64,000 nucleotides of DNA, taken from the NCBI GenBank assembly GCA_046349915.1, contig JAXMBL010000004.1:1116001-1180000 (forward strand). Direction: 5' to 3'. Shown in pieces: positions 42,936 through 51,788 of the stretch. How positions within the stretch are numbered: position 1 is the stretch's first letter; each line of letters begins with the position of its first letter. Under the pieces are notes generated by a model. That model made no database searches. It had not been told where the DNA came from and worked only from the letters and a program-made list of their open reading frames with translations. The stretch is from CAIXSC01 sp046349915 (GTDB lineage Bacteria; Planctomycetota; Planctomycetia; Pirellulales; Pirellulaceae). The position numbers were made by a program, and so were the translations under genes.

Positions 42936-43081
42936 GGGAGAAATCCAGGTGGGCGGAGGTGTCAATTTGATGTCTGACGCTTTACAGGTACGCGACGAAT
43001 AATCATGCTAACTTCGCGGTCGCCTTCCAGGTAGGCCCCGCCATCCTTCCACTCGACCCCTACCCCACTTAGAAACCCATC

Positions 43082-44308
43082 ATGGCTCGCAGGCGGACTG
43101 GCGTTTGGCTCATCGGGGCGAAAGGTGGCGTCGCCACCACCGTAATCGTTGGACTTATTGCGCTCCGGAAGGGGCTGGCTGGCGACCAAGGACTCGTCAC
43201 CCAGTTGCCCCTCTTCGCGGACTTGGACCTCGCGGACTGGAAAGATCTGGTGATCGGCGGTCACGAGATCCGTTCGGTCACCCTGCATGACGAAGCTTTG
43301 AAGCTGCATCGCGAGAGTCATGCGCTGGACGACCAGCTCATTGCCCGCTGCAAAGCGGACCTCGATCGCATCGATCGCAACATCGTCCCCGGCACGCTGC
43401 TCAATGTGGGACCGACCATCGAGAAGTTCGCCGACGAGTCGCTGCGAAAGCGAGTGGAAACGCCCCGCGAGACGATCGCTCGCTTGCAAGACGACCTTCG
43501 CCATTTCCAGAAGGCGAACCAACTGGACAACGTGGTCGTCATCAACGTGTCGTCGACCGAACCGCCCATGGATGACCCCCTTCCCGCTCGCTGGAAAGAA
43601 CTGGAAAAGCTGCTCGATAAACCGGCTCGCAAATGTCCTTTGCCCGCCAGTTCGATCTATGCGATCGCGGCGCTCGACCTGGGCTTGCCCTTCGTGAACT
43701 TCACCCCCTCGCTCGGTTCATCGCCGCCAGCGATCTGCGAACTGGCGATCGAGCGCGGTACTTGCCATATGGGACATGACGGCAAGACCGGCGAGACGCT
43801 GATGAAGAGCACCTTGGCGCCGATGTTTGCTCTACGCAACCTGCAAGTGATGAGTTGGGTTGGGCACAACATCTTCGGCAACATGGATGGCAAAGTCTTG
43901 GACGACCCGGCCAACAAGAAGACCAAGGTGCGTAGCAAAGATCGGCTGCTGCATCAAATCTTGGGTTACAGCCCGCAGACGCTGGTCAGCATCGAGTACA
44001 TCGAGAGTTTGGGGGATTGGAAGACGGCTTGGGACCACATCCACTTCCGCGGCTTCTTGAATACGCCGATGGTGTTGACCTTCACCTGGCAAGGATGTGA
44101 TTCGCTGCTGGCCGCTCCGCTGGTCATTGACTTGGCTCGGCTTGCCGAGTTCGCTCAGCGTCAAGGCGAGCGGGGCCTGCTGATATTTCTGTCGAGCTTC
44201 TTCAAGAGCCCGCACGGCACGACCGAACACAATTTCGTGCGCCAATTCCAGGACCTCGAACAATGGGTCGCACGCATGAAGGGTGGAGTCGCGGGCGAAG
44301 AGGCATGA
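43082..44308 (+). CDS. Myo-inositol-1-phosphate synthase
   Basis: 408 residues. Converts glucose-6-phosphate to 1L-myo-inositol-1-phosphate with NAD as a recycled cofactor. The N-terminal NAD motif is GVWLIGAKGGVATTVIVGLIAL. Family hallmarks are FVNFTPSLGSSPPA, GHDGKTGETLMKSTLAPMFALRNLQVMSWVGHNIFGNMDGKVLDDP and KSKDRLLHQILGYSP-like text (read here as RSKDRLLHQILGYSP). It is more like the compact bacterial/archaeal forms than the ~510-residue eukaryotic enzyme. The product would feed inositol lipids or compatible solutes. No inositol monophosphatase is adjacent. It reads away from the aminotransferase gene. Confidence 0.92.
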   Translation: MARRRTGVWLIGAKGGVATTVIVGLIALRKGLAGDQGLVTQLPLFADLDLADWKDLVIGGHEIRSVTLHDEALKLHRESHALDDQLIARCKADLDRIDRNIVPGTLLNVGPTIEKFADESLRKRVETPRETIARLQDDLRHFQKANQLDNVVVINVSSTEPPMDDPLPARWKELEKLLDKPARKCPLPASSIYAIAALDLGLPFVNFTPSLGSSPPAICELAIERGTCHMGHDGKTGETLMKSTLAPMFALRNLQVMSWVGHNIFGNMDGKVLDDPANKKTKVRSKDRLLHQILGYSPQTLVSIEYIESLGDWKTAWDHIHFRGFLNTPMVLTFTWQGCDSLLAAPLVIDLARLAEFAQRQGERGLLIFLSSFFKSPHGTTEHNFVRQFQDLEQWVARMKGGVAGEEA

Positions 44309-44399
44309 TCGACGCGTCTCGAATGCCAACAGACAGTTTTAGGTTCGCCGGGTTCACGAGTGTCAAACGCGGAATTCGGTTGAACATGGAGTTGTCCAA

Positions 44400-45533
44400 T
44401 TAAAGGGATTCCATGAATCGCACGCAGTAAATCGGTGGTAAATGCTCGGAGACCGTGAGCCAGGTATCGCCCTGGTCTTCGGAGACCCAGAGCGAGCCGG
44501 TGGTGCTGCCGAAGGCGAGTCGATTCCCTGAGGCGTCGACATCCATGCCGTGGCGGAAAGTTATGTCATAGGCGTGTTCTTGGGGCAGGCCGTTTCGCAA
44601 GACTTCGTACGATTCACCACCGTCGCGCGTACGGGCCACGCAAACTTTGCCATCGGGCGGCAGACGATGCTCATCTTTCACCCCAGGGACAAACCAAGCG
44701 GTGAGTGGATCCGTGGGGTGAGCCGCCACGGCGAAACCAAACGACGTCGGTGAGATGGCCTTGAGGTGCGAGATATCGGTCCAGAGTTCCGCGGCATTCG
44801 TCGAGCGGAAAATGCCGTTGTGATGTTGAGCCCAAAGTGTGTCGGGAACGGCTTGGCAGCGTGCCAAGCGATGGACGTCCTGAATAACGGGATTGTGTTT
44901 GTGTTCGGGGGGAGCGTATTCCGCCCAGATTCCCTCGGCTCGACAATCCCAAGATTTACCTCCGTCCGCAGTGACCCAAACACCTCCGCAAGACACGCCG
45001 CAGATGATGCGTTTCGAGTCGCGTGGGTCGACGAGGATCGAGTGCAGCCCAGGCAGGTCGGCGCCGCCGCCCATCCACTGCTTGCGACGCGGCTCGTACC
45101 ACAGGGGTTCGTTGATTCTCCAAGTCGCGCCGAAGTCATCGGACCGGAAGAGTCCACCGGGAAGCGTGCCGCACCACAGTGTGCCGGGCTCGTCCGGGCC
45201 GCCGGCTTCCAGAGCCCAGATGCGGTCGAGTTTCCATTCGAGCGTGCGACCCCACATGTCCTTTTCGACCTCGCCCTCGGGCGGGGAAGGATAAGTAGGG
45301 ACTCCGATCTCCTGCCAAGTCGCCCCGAGATCACTCGACCGATGCATCTTGGCGCCGAAATGGCCCAGCGATAGGGCGGCGTAGAGACTACCGTCTCGTG
45401 GGTCTGGCAAGACCATGATGACATGTTCCGCCAGGAACGAAGTCCGAGTGATCCGCCACGGAGATGTCGGTCCCCCGGTGCGCTCAATCAGGAACAGACC
45501 TTTACGAGTCGCTGCCAGAATACGCGGGGGCAT
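44400..45533 (-). CDS. BNR/YCF48-type beta-propeller (exo-alpha-sialidase-like) protein
   Basis: 377 residues. Repeated Asp-box-like blades are visible: MHRSSDLGATWQEIG, LFRSDDFGATWRIN, VWVTADGGKSWDC, ARTRDGGESYEV and LWVSEDQGDTWLTV, spaced about 50-60 residues apart, giving a six- or seven-bladed propeller. No signal peptide is seen after the ATG at 45533 (MPPRILAATRKGLFLIERT), so it is probably cytoplasmic. The catalytic Arg triad of true sialidases cannot be confirmed, so hydrolase activity is doubtful. It begins 11 bp after the MoaD-like gene; from memory this pairing recurs in other bacteria, hinting at joint function. Confidence 0.78.
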   Translation of the reverse strand: MPPRILAATRKGLFLIERTGGPTSPWRITRTSFLAEHVIMVLPDPRDGSLYAALSLGHFGAKMHRSSDLGATWQEIGVPTYPSPPEGEVEKDMWGRTLEWKLDRIWALEAGGPDEPGTLWCGTLPGGLFRSDDFGATWRINEPLWYEPRRKQWMGGGADLPGLHSILVDPRDSKRIICGVSCGGVWVTADGGKSWDCRAEGIWAEYAPPEHKHNPVIQDVHRLARCQAVPDTLWAQHHNGIFRSTNAAELWTDISHLKAISPTSFGFAVAAHPTDPLTAWFVPGVKDEHRLPPDGKVCVARTRDGGESYEVLRNGLPQEHAYDITFRHGMDVDASGNRLAFGSTTGSLWVSEDQGDTWLTVSEHLPPIYCVRFMESL

Positions 45534-45544
45534 GACAAATTCTC

Positions 45545-45814
45545 TCAGCCGCCCGACAACGCCTGCATCACATACACGGTGTCGCTGGGCGTGAGGGGAT
45601 GGCTGAGTTTTACTCGATCCGCCACGATTTCGCCATTCACATACACAATCATGTGTTTGCGAACGGCGCCGTGGTCGTCCAGCACATACGCCCGAGCTCG
45701 CGGATTGCCGGCGAAGACATGATCGAGCGCTTGACGCACCGTGTCGCCAGGCACGTCGCTCGTCGGACATTCGACGTGCTTTTGGATGTTCTGAGTGAAG
45801 ACAACGCGAGGCAT
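45545..45814 (-). CDS. MoaD/ThiS-like ubiquitin-fold protein
   Basis: 89 residues with a beta-grasp pattern: an N-terminal beta hairpin (RVVFTQNIQKHVECP), VRQALDHVFAGNPRARAYVLDDHG, VYVNGEIVADRVKLSHPLTPSDTVYVMQALSGG. The C-terminal Gly-Gly is where MoaD and ThiS are adenylated and thiocarboxylated, so it may be a sulfur carrier or a protein tag. There is no MoaE, ThiG or E1-like gene nearby. Its place between the anti-sigma gene and the propeller gene (gaps 29 and 11 bp) suggests a role outside molybdopterin or thiamine synthesis. Confidence 0.8.
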   Translation of the reverse strand: MPRVVFTQNIQKHVECPTSDVPGDTVRQALDHVFAGNPRARAYVLDDHGAVRKHMIVYVNGEIVADRVKLSHPLTPSDTVYVMQALSGG

Positions 45815-45843
45815 GCGAGGACTCGGAGAGACTTACAGCAGAG

Positions 45844-46929
45844 TTAGCGGCCGCGAAGCAAATCGAGCATGCTGGTTTCGCCGCGCACGATAACCGTGTC
45901 GTTTTCATCGAGTCCCGGCGCCACTCGACCCGCTCGATTGCGGAACAAATCGTCAACGCACTCGCTGCCCGAGCAGCGTTGCAAGAAGCGGTAATGGCCG
46001 TCTTCGTACAACACGTTCTGGCCTCGACGGCCGTGGTTGTCGCTTTGCTGGTCGGTCTCGAGTTGGCTTGGTGCGTCGGATGCGATCGCGAAGAAAGGAC
46101 GTTGTCGATTGACGACGCCACGATACTGGTCGCCCTGAATCCAGCCGACGTTATAGCCAAACCCGCCGCTGGCGCTAGACTTGAGCTCGGTCCATGACTC
46201 GCCCTGAGCCGTGTCGATGTCAGCCAGTTTGGGGATGCTCCACTGAGGATGGCGGCTGACGACATCGGACGCAGGGCAACTGAGGTTCGTGGAGTCGGCG
46301 AGGAAGCCGCCATCCTTCAGCAAGGGGACAAAAATCCCCGCGAACGCTCGATTTCCCTCCGTCGGTATGCGCGGGAAACTCCCGCTGTTCACCTCCGCGT
46401 AGCTGGCTAAGGCGAATCCTAATTGTCGCAGGTTGTTCTGACACGCTTGCCTTTGAGCATCGAAGCGGCTGTGGGCGAGCGCGGGCAGGAAGAGAAAAGC
46501 CGCGGCCAGGGCAATTCCGCCTGCGACAAAGAAGTCCGGGAACGACCAGTCTCTGAACGCTTCGCCTTCGCGGCTGGAGACCGGGGCCAAGCGTGGTCTA
46601 GGCTGACTTGATTCGTCCGTCCCCGCGGACGGGTACACCATCTGCGAGGCGTGGGCCGACGGCGGATCGAATGCATCGGCGACGGCGTCGCCGGTCGATT
46701 CGTCGTCCAGTTGCATGGCGAGCCAGCGGCAGGTGTTGGCGGCGAGCCCCGGAGGTGGGTGGTGCAGTTCTCGATCGAACTCAAGTTCGGCGAGGTGCGC
46801 TGCAAGCGACTCAAGTTCTGCGTTGAGTCGCGGGGTTTGCTGGAGGGCCTGATGAACTTGCTCGGCTTCCTCGGGTTCCAAGGCGTCGAGCAGGTAACCG
46901 AGCAGGTTTTCGCGAACGGATTCGCTCAT
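45844..46929 (-). CDS. Anti-sigma-like membrane protein fused to DUF1559-type domain
   Basis: 361 residues. The N-terminus (MSESVRENLLGYLLDALEPEEAEQVHQALQQTPRLNAELESLAAHL) has the helical layout of anti-sigma domains, without a zinc-binding HxxxCxxC. A Pro/Ser-rich linker leads to one membrane helix (FFVAGGIALAAAFLFLPALAHS, residues ~145-165). The outer part starts QACQNNLRQLGFALASYAEVNSGSFPRI and ends with NHGRRGQNVLYEDGHYRFLQ, both DUF1559-like. The gene begins 4 bp after the ECF sigma gene, so it is the probable regulator of that sigma factor. The DUF1559 part could sense an extracytoplasmic signal. The activity as anti-sigma is inferred from context. Confidence 0.78.
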   Translation of the reverse strand: MSESVRENLLGYLLDALEPEEAEQVHQALQQTPRLNAELESLAAHLAELEFDRELHHPPPGLAANTCRWLAMQLDDESTGDAVADAFDPPSAHASQMVYPSAGTDESSQPRPRLAPVSSREGEAFRDWSFPDFFVAGGIALAAAFLFLPALAHSRFDAQRQACQNNLRQLGFALASYAEVNSGSFPRIPTEGNRAFAGIFVPLLKDGGFLADSTNLSCPASDVVSRHPQWSIPKLADIDTAQGESWTELKSSASGGFGYNVGWIQGDQYRGVVNRQRPFFAIASDAPSQLETDQQSDNHGRRGQNVLYEDGHYRFLQRCSGSECVDDLFRNRAGRVAPGLDENDTVIVRGETSMLDLLRGR

Positions 46930-46933
46930 GGTT

Positions 46934-47569
46934 TCATTCGGATGGGTTTTGCTTCAGGAATTCGTTCAGTTTAAGGAGCGCCGAATGGAGACGGCTCTTC
47001 ACCGTTCCCACGGGCACGCCGACCGCCTGGGCCGCATCGCTGTACTTCAGTCCTTGGTAGTAGACCAAGTGCACCACAGCTCGTAACGACTCAGGCAATC
47101 TCTCCACCGCCTGTCGGACTAACGCTTGCCGTTCGTCGCGGGCGACATTGGCCGACGGGTCGGGAGCGGAACTTACCAGCAGGTCGACCAATTTGCCGAC
47201 CTCGGCTTCTTCCCCTCCGTGCCGCTGGTCAAGGCTGACCAACCGGTGCCGTCGATTTCGGCGCTGGGCATCGATCGCCTGATTCGTGGCGACCGCATAC
47301 AGCCAGGGTCGAAATTTACGTCCCGCTTCGAACTGCTCCCGCTTCAGGAAGATCTGGAGGAACGTTCCTTGGAAGGTGTCGGCCGCCAGCTCCTGGTCGC
47401 CCAAATAGCGACGCAGGTAGCTGAACAGCTCGCGTTCGTAGCGGTGCACCAGTGTCTCGAACACGCTCCGATCGCCGGTGTCCCGGAACCGGAGGAAGAG
47501 TTCCTCGTCGGTGCCAGGCGCGGGTTCCGGAAGGGTCGAAGCCGTTGTCATTTCGAGTGTGGCGTACAT
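46934..47569 (-). CDS. ECF-type RNA polymerase sigma factor
   Basis: 211 residues. Region 2 covers FETLVHRYERELFSYLRRYLGDQELAADTFQGTFLQIFLKREQFEAGRKFRPWLYAVATNQAIDAQRR. Region 4 covers VRQAVERLPESLRAVVHLVYYQGLKYSDAAQAVGVPVGTVKSRLHSALLKLNEFL. Between them is a linker with DQRHGGEEAEVGKL. It directs polymerase to a small regulon, probably including its own operon. The 261-bp divergent region with the permease gene holds its promoter; I could not define a -35/-10 pair for it. Downstream genes (anti-sigma-DUF1559, MoaD-like, propeller) follow with gaps of 4, 29 and 11 bp, so all four probably form one transcript. Confidence 0.92.
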   Translation of the reverse strand: MYATLEMTTASTLPEPAPGTDEELFLRFRDTGDRSVFETLVHRYERELFSYLRRYLGDQELAADTFQGTFLQIFLKREQFEAGRKFRPWLYAVATNQAIDAQRRNRRHRLVSLDQRHGGEEAEVGKLVDLLVSSAPDPSANVARDERQALVRQAVERLPESLRAVVHLVYYQGLKYSDAAQAVGVPVGTVKSRLHSALLKLNEFLKQNPSE

Positions 47570-47758
47570 TTATCTACGATCCGTCGGGCCAAGGGTTCGA
47601 CAGGAGAACAAAAACCTGACGCATTTTCCCCGCTCGGTCCGTACGCTCGCCGCGTCATCGTAACACAATGAGGCGGAGCGACGACCCCGAATTTATCCTT
47701 GGGGAATTTGGGCGAATGAAGAAGAGTTGGTGAATCCTGCAAGGCCGGAACGGCCAAA

Positions 47759-47787
47759 TTGACAGTTGGATTCGCTCCCCCTACACT
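47759..47787 (+). promoter_or_regulatory. Sigma70-type promoter for the permease/methyltransferase unit
   Basis: TTGACA (47759-47764), 17-bp spacer, TACACT (47782-47787), about 40 nt upstream of the GTG start at 47831. A clear -35 and an acceptable -10 in the divergent region. Confidence 0.55.
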
Positions 47788-47830
47788 CACGGTTCACTCA
47801 TATCGCAAACGCCGTGCCACAGGCTGAATC

Positions 47831-49471
47831 GTGAACCGTTCGCGCTACCGCTGGGCCGCTCCAGGCGATGTCAACGCCTTTTTTGGCTTGATGTTAGATA
47901 ACATCGCCGGCCTGTTGATGATGGTCGGGCTGCTGCATGCCGTCTTTGAATTTCCTACAAAATTTGCGCTCCGCCACATGGTCCCAGGCACCGCCATGGG
48001 GGTTTTGGTCGGGGATCTGCTCTTTTTCCTCCTGGCTTTACGAGTAGCCCGAGTTTCGGGGCGCAACAACGTTACCGCCATGCCTTTGGGGTTGGATACT
48101 CCTAGTACGTTCGGCATGGTGCTGTTTGTTCTAGGTCCGGCCTTTCTTAAAGCCAAAACTACCTTGGGCATGTCCGAATACGCAGCCGCCACGTACGCTT
48201 GGCACATCGGAATCTGCTCGATCTTGATCAGCGGGCTCTTCAAACTGGGCTGTTCGTTCGCCGCCCACCATGTGCGTACTTTGATCCCGCGAGCGGGCTT
48301 GCTGGGGTCGCTGGCCGCCATCGCCCTGGTGCTGATCAGTTTCCTCCCCCTGCTCGAGATCCTCCACTCGCCTGTCGTCGGACTGATGGCACTCGCCGTC
48401 ATTCTGACCACACTCATCGCCCGCGTCCCACTTCCCTTGCGACTGCCGGGCGCTTTGGGAGCGCTGCTGATCGGCGGCGGCATGCACTACCTGCTTGTCT
48501 GGACCGGGTGGACGCATGGCGAGGCAAGCGGCGGGCTTAACCCCGCCGAGGCGTTGTTTCCCACCGAGTGGCTTACGGTGTTTCGCTTCGAGTGGCTGCG
48601 AGCCTTACGCGACTCGTTTGAGTACCTGCCCATCGTGCTGCCTTTTGCGTTGGCGACCGTTGTCGGCGGCATTGATTGCACGGAGAGTGCGGCGGCGGCG
48701 GGCGACGAGTTTGATACTGGCATGGTCGTCGGCGTCGAGGCGGTGGCGACGATCGTGGCAGCCCTCTGCGGCGGAGTGATTCAATCGGTGCCGTTTATTG
48801 GTCATCCCGCCTACAAGGCCATGGGAGGCCGAGCCGCCTACACGTTGGCCACGGCGCTCTTCGTGGGGCTGGCGGGAATCGTTGGGTACTTCGGCTATTT
48901 GTACGTCATCATTCCCAAGCCGGCGGTGTTCCCCATTCTGGTCTTCATCGGGCTCGAGATTACCGCACAGAGTTTTCATGCCACTCCCCGTCGTCACTTC
49001 TCGGCCGTCGCACTGGCGTGCGTTCCCGCGCTCGCCTCGCTCGCCTTGATCTATGTCGAGAAGATGCAGGGGGCGCTCGCGCCGCCGGGTTCGACAGCCC
49101 TTCTGCCGCCCAGTTTGCAGGCGGAAATCGATACTTTACGAGTGGTCGCGAACGGTTTTGTGCTGACCAGTCTCCTGTGGGCCTCGATCCTGGCCGCCCT
49201 CATTGATCGACAACTGCTGCGAGCCTCCGTCTTCAGCGCCGTCGCAGCCGCGGCGACGCTCGTCGGACTCATCCACTCGCCGCTTCCCGGCAACCCGGCC
49301 TTTTTTCCTTGGCAGATCCCCGAGGCTGCTCGAGCAACGACCTTTGCGTTTGCCATTGGCTATATGGCCATGGCCTTGCTGTGGGTAGGTTGGTCCGCGT
49401 ATTTGCGATGGCTCGGCGACGAAACGCCGCCGCCGAGTCACGATGCTCACGCAGAAGGAGCCGATGCATGA
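47831..49471 (+). CDS. NCS2-like (xanthine/uracil-type) permease
   Basis: 546 residues with 12-14 membrane helices, starting at GTG. The fold signature is seen in GDVNAFFGLMLDNIAGLLMMVGLL, MPLGLDTPSTFGMVLFVLGPAF and VVGGIDCTESAAAAGDEFDT, matching the AzgA/YbbY-like branch of nucleobase permeases; the segment after ALATVVGGIDCTESA corresponds to the substrate-binding half-helix 8. Substrate could be a purine, pyrimidine or another organic anion. The C-terminal tail is short and Pro/His-rich. Its stop overlaps the next ATG by four bases (ATGA), so it is coupled with the methyltransferase gene. Confidence 0.8.
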   Translation: MNRSRYRWAAPGDVNAFFGLMLDNIAGLLMMVGLLHAVFEFPTKFALRHMVPGTAMGVLVGDLLFFLLALRVARVSGRNNVTAMPLGLDTPSTFGMVLFVLGPAFLKAKTTLGMSEYAAATYAWHIGICSILISGLFKLGCSFAAHHVRTLIPRAGLLGSLAAIALVLISFLPLLEILHSPVVGLMALAVILTTLIARVPLPLRLPGALGALLIGGGMHYLLVWTGWTHGEASGGLNPAEALFPTEWLTVFRFEWLRALRDSFEYLPIVLPFALATVVGGIDCTESAAAAGDEFDTGMVVGVEAVATIVAALCGGVIQSVPFIGHPAYKAMGGRAAYTLATALFVGLAGIVGYFGYLYVIIPKPAVFPILVFIGLEITAQSFHATPRRHFSAVALACVPALASLALIYVEKMQGALAPPGSTALLPPSLQAEIDTLRVVANGFVLTSLLWASILAALIDRQLLRASVFSAVAAAATLVGLIHSPLPGNPAFFPWQIPEAARATTFAFAIGYMAMALLWVGWSAYLRWLGDETPPPSHDAHAEGADA

Positions 49472-50130
49472 GTTTGCCGCGCGTGCTGGAAGTCGAGTAC
49501 ATGGATACGGCGACGGAAGCGGTCGAGTATGATTCGATGGACCACTCGCACGTGAACCGCATTTTTGTCGACGATTTGCTCGCCTGCGACAATCCGCCCA
49601 CGGAAATTCTGGATCTCGGCACGGGCACGGCCAGGATTCCCATCGAACTCTGCCGGAGGTTGGAAGATTGTCGAGTGATGGCGGTTGACGCCGCCAGTCA
49701 CATGCTGGAACTCGCCCACTACAACATCGAGATGGCGGGGTTGGGCGAACGCATCCAGTTGGCTCGCGCCGATGCCAAACGACTCCCCTACCCCGATGGG
49801 ATGTTCTCCGCCGTCGTCTCGAACAGCATCGTGCACCATATTCCGGAACCGCTGGAGGTTTTGCGGGAGGCGGTGCGGGTGACCGCCAGCGGCGGGCTCC
49901 TTTTCTTTCGCGACCTCCTACGGCCTGCCGACGCCAGCGAACTCGCTGCGTTGGTTTCACGCTACGCGGGAAACGAGTCGGAGTCGGCTCAACGCCTGTT
50001 CGCCGATTCCCTCCATGCAGCTCTCACTCTCGAGGAAGTGCGCGACATGGTGGAGTCGCTGGGGTTTTCTCGCGAGTCGGTGCGAGCCACCAGCGATCGG
50101 CATTGGACGTTTCAGGCCAATAAGTCCTAG
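49468..50130 (+). CDS. Class I SAM-dependent methyltransferase
   Basis: 220 residues. Motif I is EILDLGTGTARIPIEL, the acidic post-I residue is in VMAVDAASHMLELA, the adenine region is LARADAKRLPYPDGMFSAVVSNSIVHHI, and motif III is RVTASGGLLFFRDLLRP (PF08241/PF13649 type). The order of motifs suggests a small-molecule or lipid methyltransferase (UbiE-like); the acceptor is unknown. GAAGGAG lies 8 bases before the ATG, inside the permease gene. The following CrtI-like gene is 162 bp away on the same strand, so a common pathway is possible but not shown. Confidence 0.88.
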   Translation: MSLPRVLEVEYMDTATEAVEYDSMDHSHVNRIFVDDLLACDNPPTEILDLGTGTARIPIELCRRLEDCRVMAVDAASHMLELAHYNIEMAGLGERIQLARADAKRLPYPDGMFSAVVSNSIVHHIPEPLEVLREAVRVTASGGLLFFRDLLRPADASELAALVSRYAGNESESAQRLFADSLHAALTLEEVRDMVESLGFSRESVRATSDRHWTFQANKS

Positions 50131-50292
50131 GACTGGAGCGAGTACTGGGAACATCGATTTCCGCTGATCGTTATTTGCCGTCCCCAGCGCCCACTCTGGA
50201 TTGCCGATCCACCGACCCGCCCTACGGTGTTTCGTCAATTTGTGCTAGAAGAAACGGTTTCTCGACCGGTGTCCCCTTTCAACTGAATCGCC

Positions 50293-51717
50293 ATGCCTAA
50301 GGACTTTCTTGCGGGAGCCAAATCGTCGTACGACGTGGTTGTGATTGGCAGCGGGTTGGCGGGGCTAACCACCGCCAACATCCTGGGCCGCGCCGGTTAC
50401 TCGGTGCTACTCGTCGAACAGCATTACAAGCTGGGGGGCATGGCGACTTGGTTCAAACGTCCAGGAGGACACATTTTTGACGTGTCGCTCCACGGTTTCC
50501 CGGCCGGCATGATCAAGAGTTGCCGACGATACTGGTCGGAAGAAATCGCCGACTCGATCGTGCCTCTGCAACGCATCCGTTTCGACAACCCGATGTTCTC
50601 GCTGACCACGACTTATAACCGCGAGGACTTCACGCGGTTGTTGGTCGAGCGATTTCAGATCGCTCCTGAGACGGTTAAGGCGTTCTTCGACACCGCTCGG
50701 GGGATGAACTTCTACGACGATCAATCGTTGACGACGGGGCAGTTGTTCGAAAAGTTCTTTCCAGGACGCGAGGATATCGTCCGCTTGCTCATGGAGCCGA
50801 TTGTTTACGCGAACGGCTCGACGCTGGAAGACCCCGCCATCACCTATGGCATTGTCTTTTCGAACTTCATGTCCAAAGGCGTCTATACGTTCGAGGGAGG
50901 AACGGATCGTCTGATCGAATTGATGCGGGAGGAACTGGTTCGCAACGGCGTCGATGTGCGAATCAAGGGAGACGCGCAGCAGATCCACGTGGAACAGGGA
51001 AAGGTCGCCGGGGTCACGGTGAACGGTCGTCGCATTGGTTGTCGCGCTGTGGTGTCGAACGCGAATCTGCGACTGACCATCGAGGGACTGGTTGGGGTCG
51101 AGCATTTCGATCGGTCGTTCGTGGACGAGACTCGCGCCGTCCGCTTGAACAACTCGAGCACTCAGGTTTACATCGCGCTCAAGCCCGATGAACGAGTGGA
51201 TGAAAGCACGGGGGACTTGCTGTTTAGTTCCACCGCCGAGCATTTCCGGACCGATCTGCTGCTGAATCGCAACATCACCAGTCGCACCTACTCGTTCTAT
51301 TACCCGCACACGCGACCGCAGGGACGCCCTCGCTGTCTCATTGTGTCCAGTACGAACGCTCACTATCGCGATTGGGCCGACTTGGGGCCGGAAGAATACG
51401 AGGCGAGCAAACAAGATCTGATCGAACGGACGCTCGACCATCTCGAGCGATACGTGCCGAACGTGCGCGAGCGGATCGATCTGGTCGATGCTTCAACCCC
51501 CAAGACGTTCGAACACTACACTCGCCATGCTTTCGGGGCGAGTTTCGGGACGAAATTCGAAGGGCTCGCGGTCAGTCGCAAGCTGCCCGAGCAAGTGCGC
51601 GGGTTGTACCACGCAGGCAGCGTCGGCATTATCATGTCGGGCTGGTTAGGGGCGATCAACTACGGTGTCATCGTCGCCAATGACGTCGATTCGCTCCTGC
51701 TGAAAATGCCCGTGTAA
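50293..51717 (+). CDS. CrtI/phytoene-desaturase-like FAD-dependent oxidoreductase
   Basis: 474 residues. The FAD Rossmann motif DVVVIGSGLAGLTTANILGRAGYSVLLVEQHYKLGGMATWFKRPGGHIFDVSLHGF is at residues ~14-65. The C-terminal FAD segment GLYHAGSVGIIMSGWLGAINYGVIVANDV is also typical. The middle resembles carotenoid desaturase/isomerase and prenylcysteine-oxidase-like flavoproteins. No other carotenoid genes (crtB, crtM) are nearby; instead a FabZ/FabA-like dehydratase follows 71 bp later. CrtI-like enzymes next to fatty-acid genes are known from anammox ladderane loci, so modification of an acyl chain is an alternative to carotenoid work. Substrate unproven. Confidence 0.85.
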   Translation: MPKDFLAGAKSSYDVVVIGSGLAGLTTANILGRAGYSVLLVEQHYKLGGMATWFKRPGGHIFDVSLHGFPAGMIKSCRRYWSEEIADSIVPLQRIRFDNPMFSLTTTYNREDFTRLLVERFQIAPETVKAFFDTARGMNFYDDQSLTTGQLFEKFFPGREDIVRLLMEPIVYANGSTLEDPAITYGIVFSNFMSKGVYTFEGGTDRLIELMREELVRNGVDVRIKGDAQQIHVEQGKVAGVTVNGRRIGCRAVVSNANLRLTIEGLVGVEHFDRSFVDETRAVRLNNSSTQVYIALKPDERVDESTGDLLFSSTAEHFRTDLLLNRNITSRTYSFYYPHTRPQGRPRCLIVSSTNAHYRDWADLGPEEYEASKQDLIERTLDHLERYVPNVRERIDLVDASTPKTFEHYTRHAFGASFGTKFEGLAVSRKLPEQVRGLYHAGSVGIIMSGWLGAINYGVIVANDVDSLLLKMPV

Positions 51718-51788
51718 GGTTCCAGCCCGAGTGGAGAACGTCTCGGCGCGAAGCTGTTTCCTGTATCTGAAGTGATGAGTGACACCGT

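Noticed and set aside
45534..46313. N-terminal extension of the propeller gene to 637 codons
   Set aside because: The extra ~260 residues are Ser/Thr/Ala/Arg-rich and overlap the MoaD-like and anti-sigma genes, which are real in other frames; the ATG at 45533 fits the propeller start.
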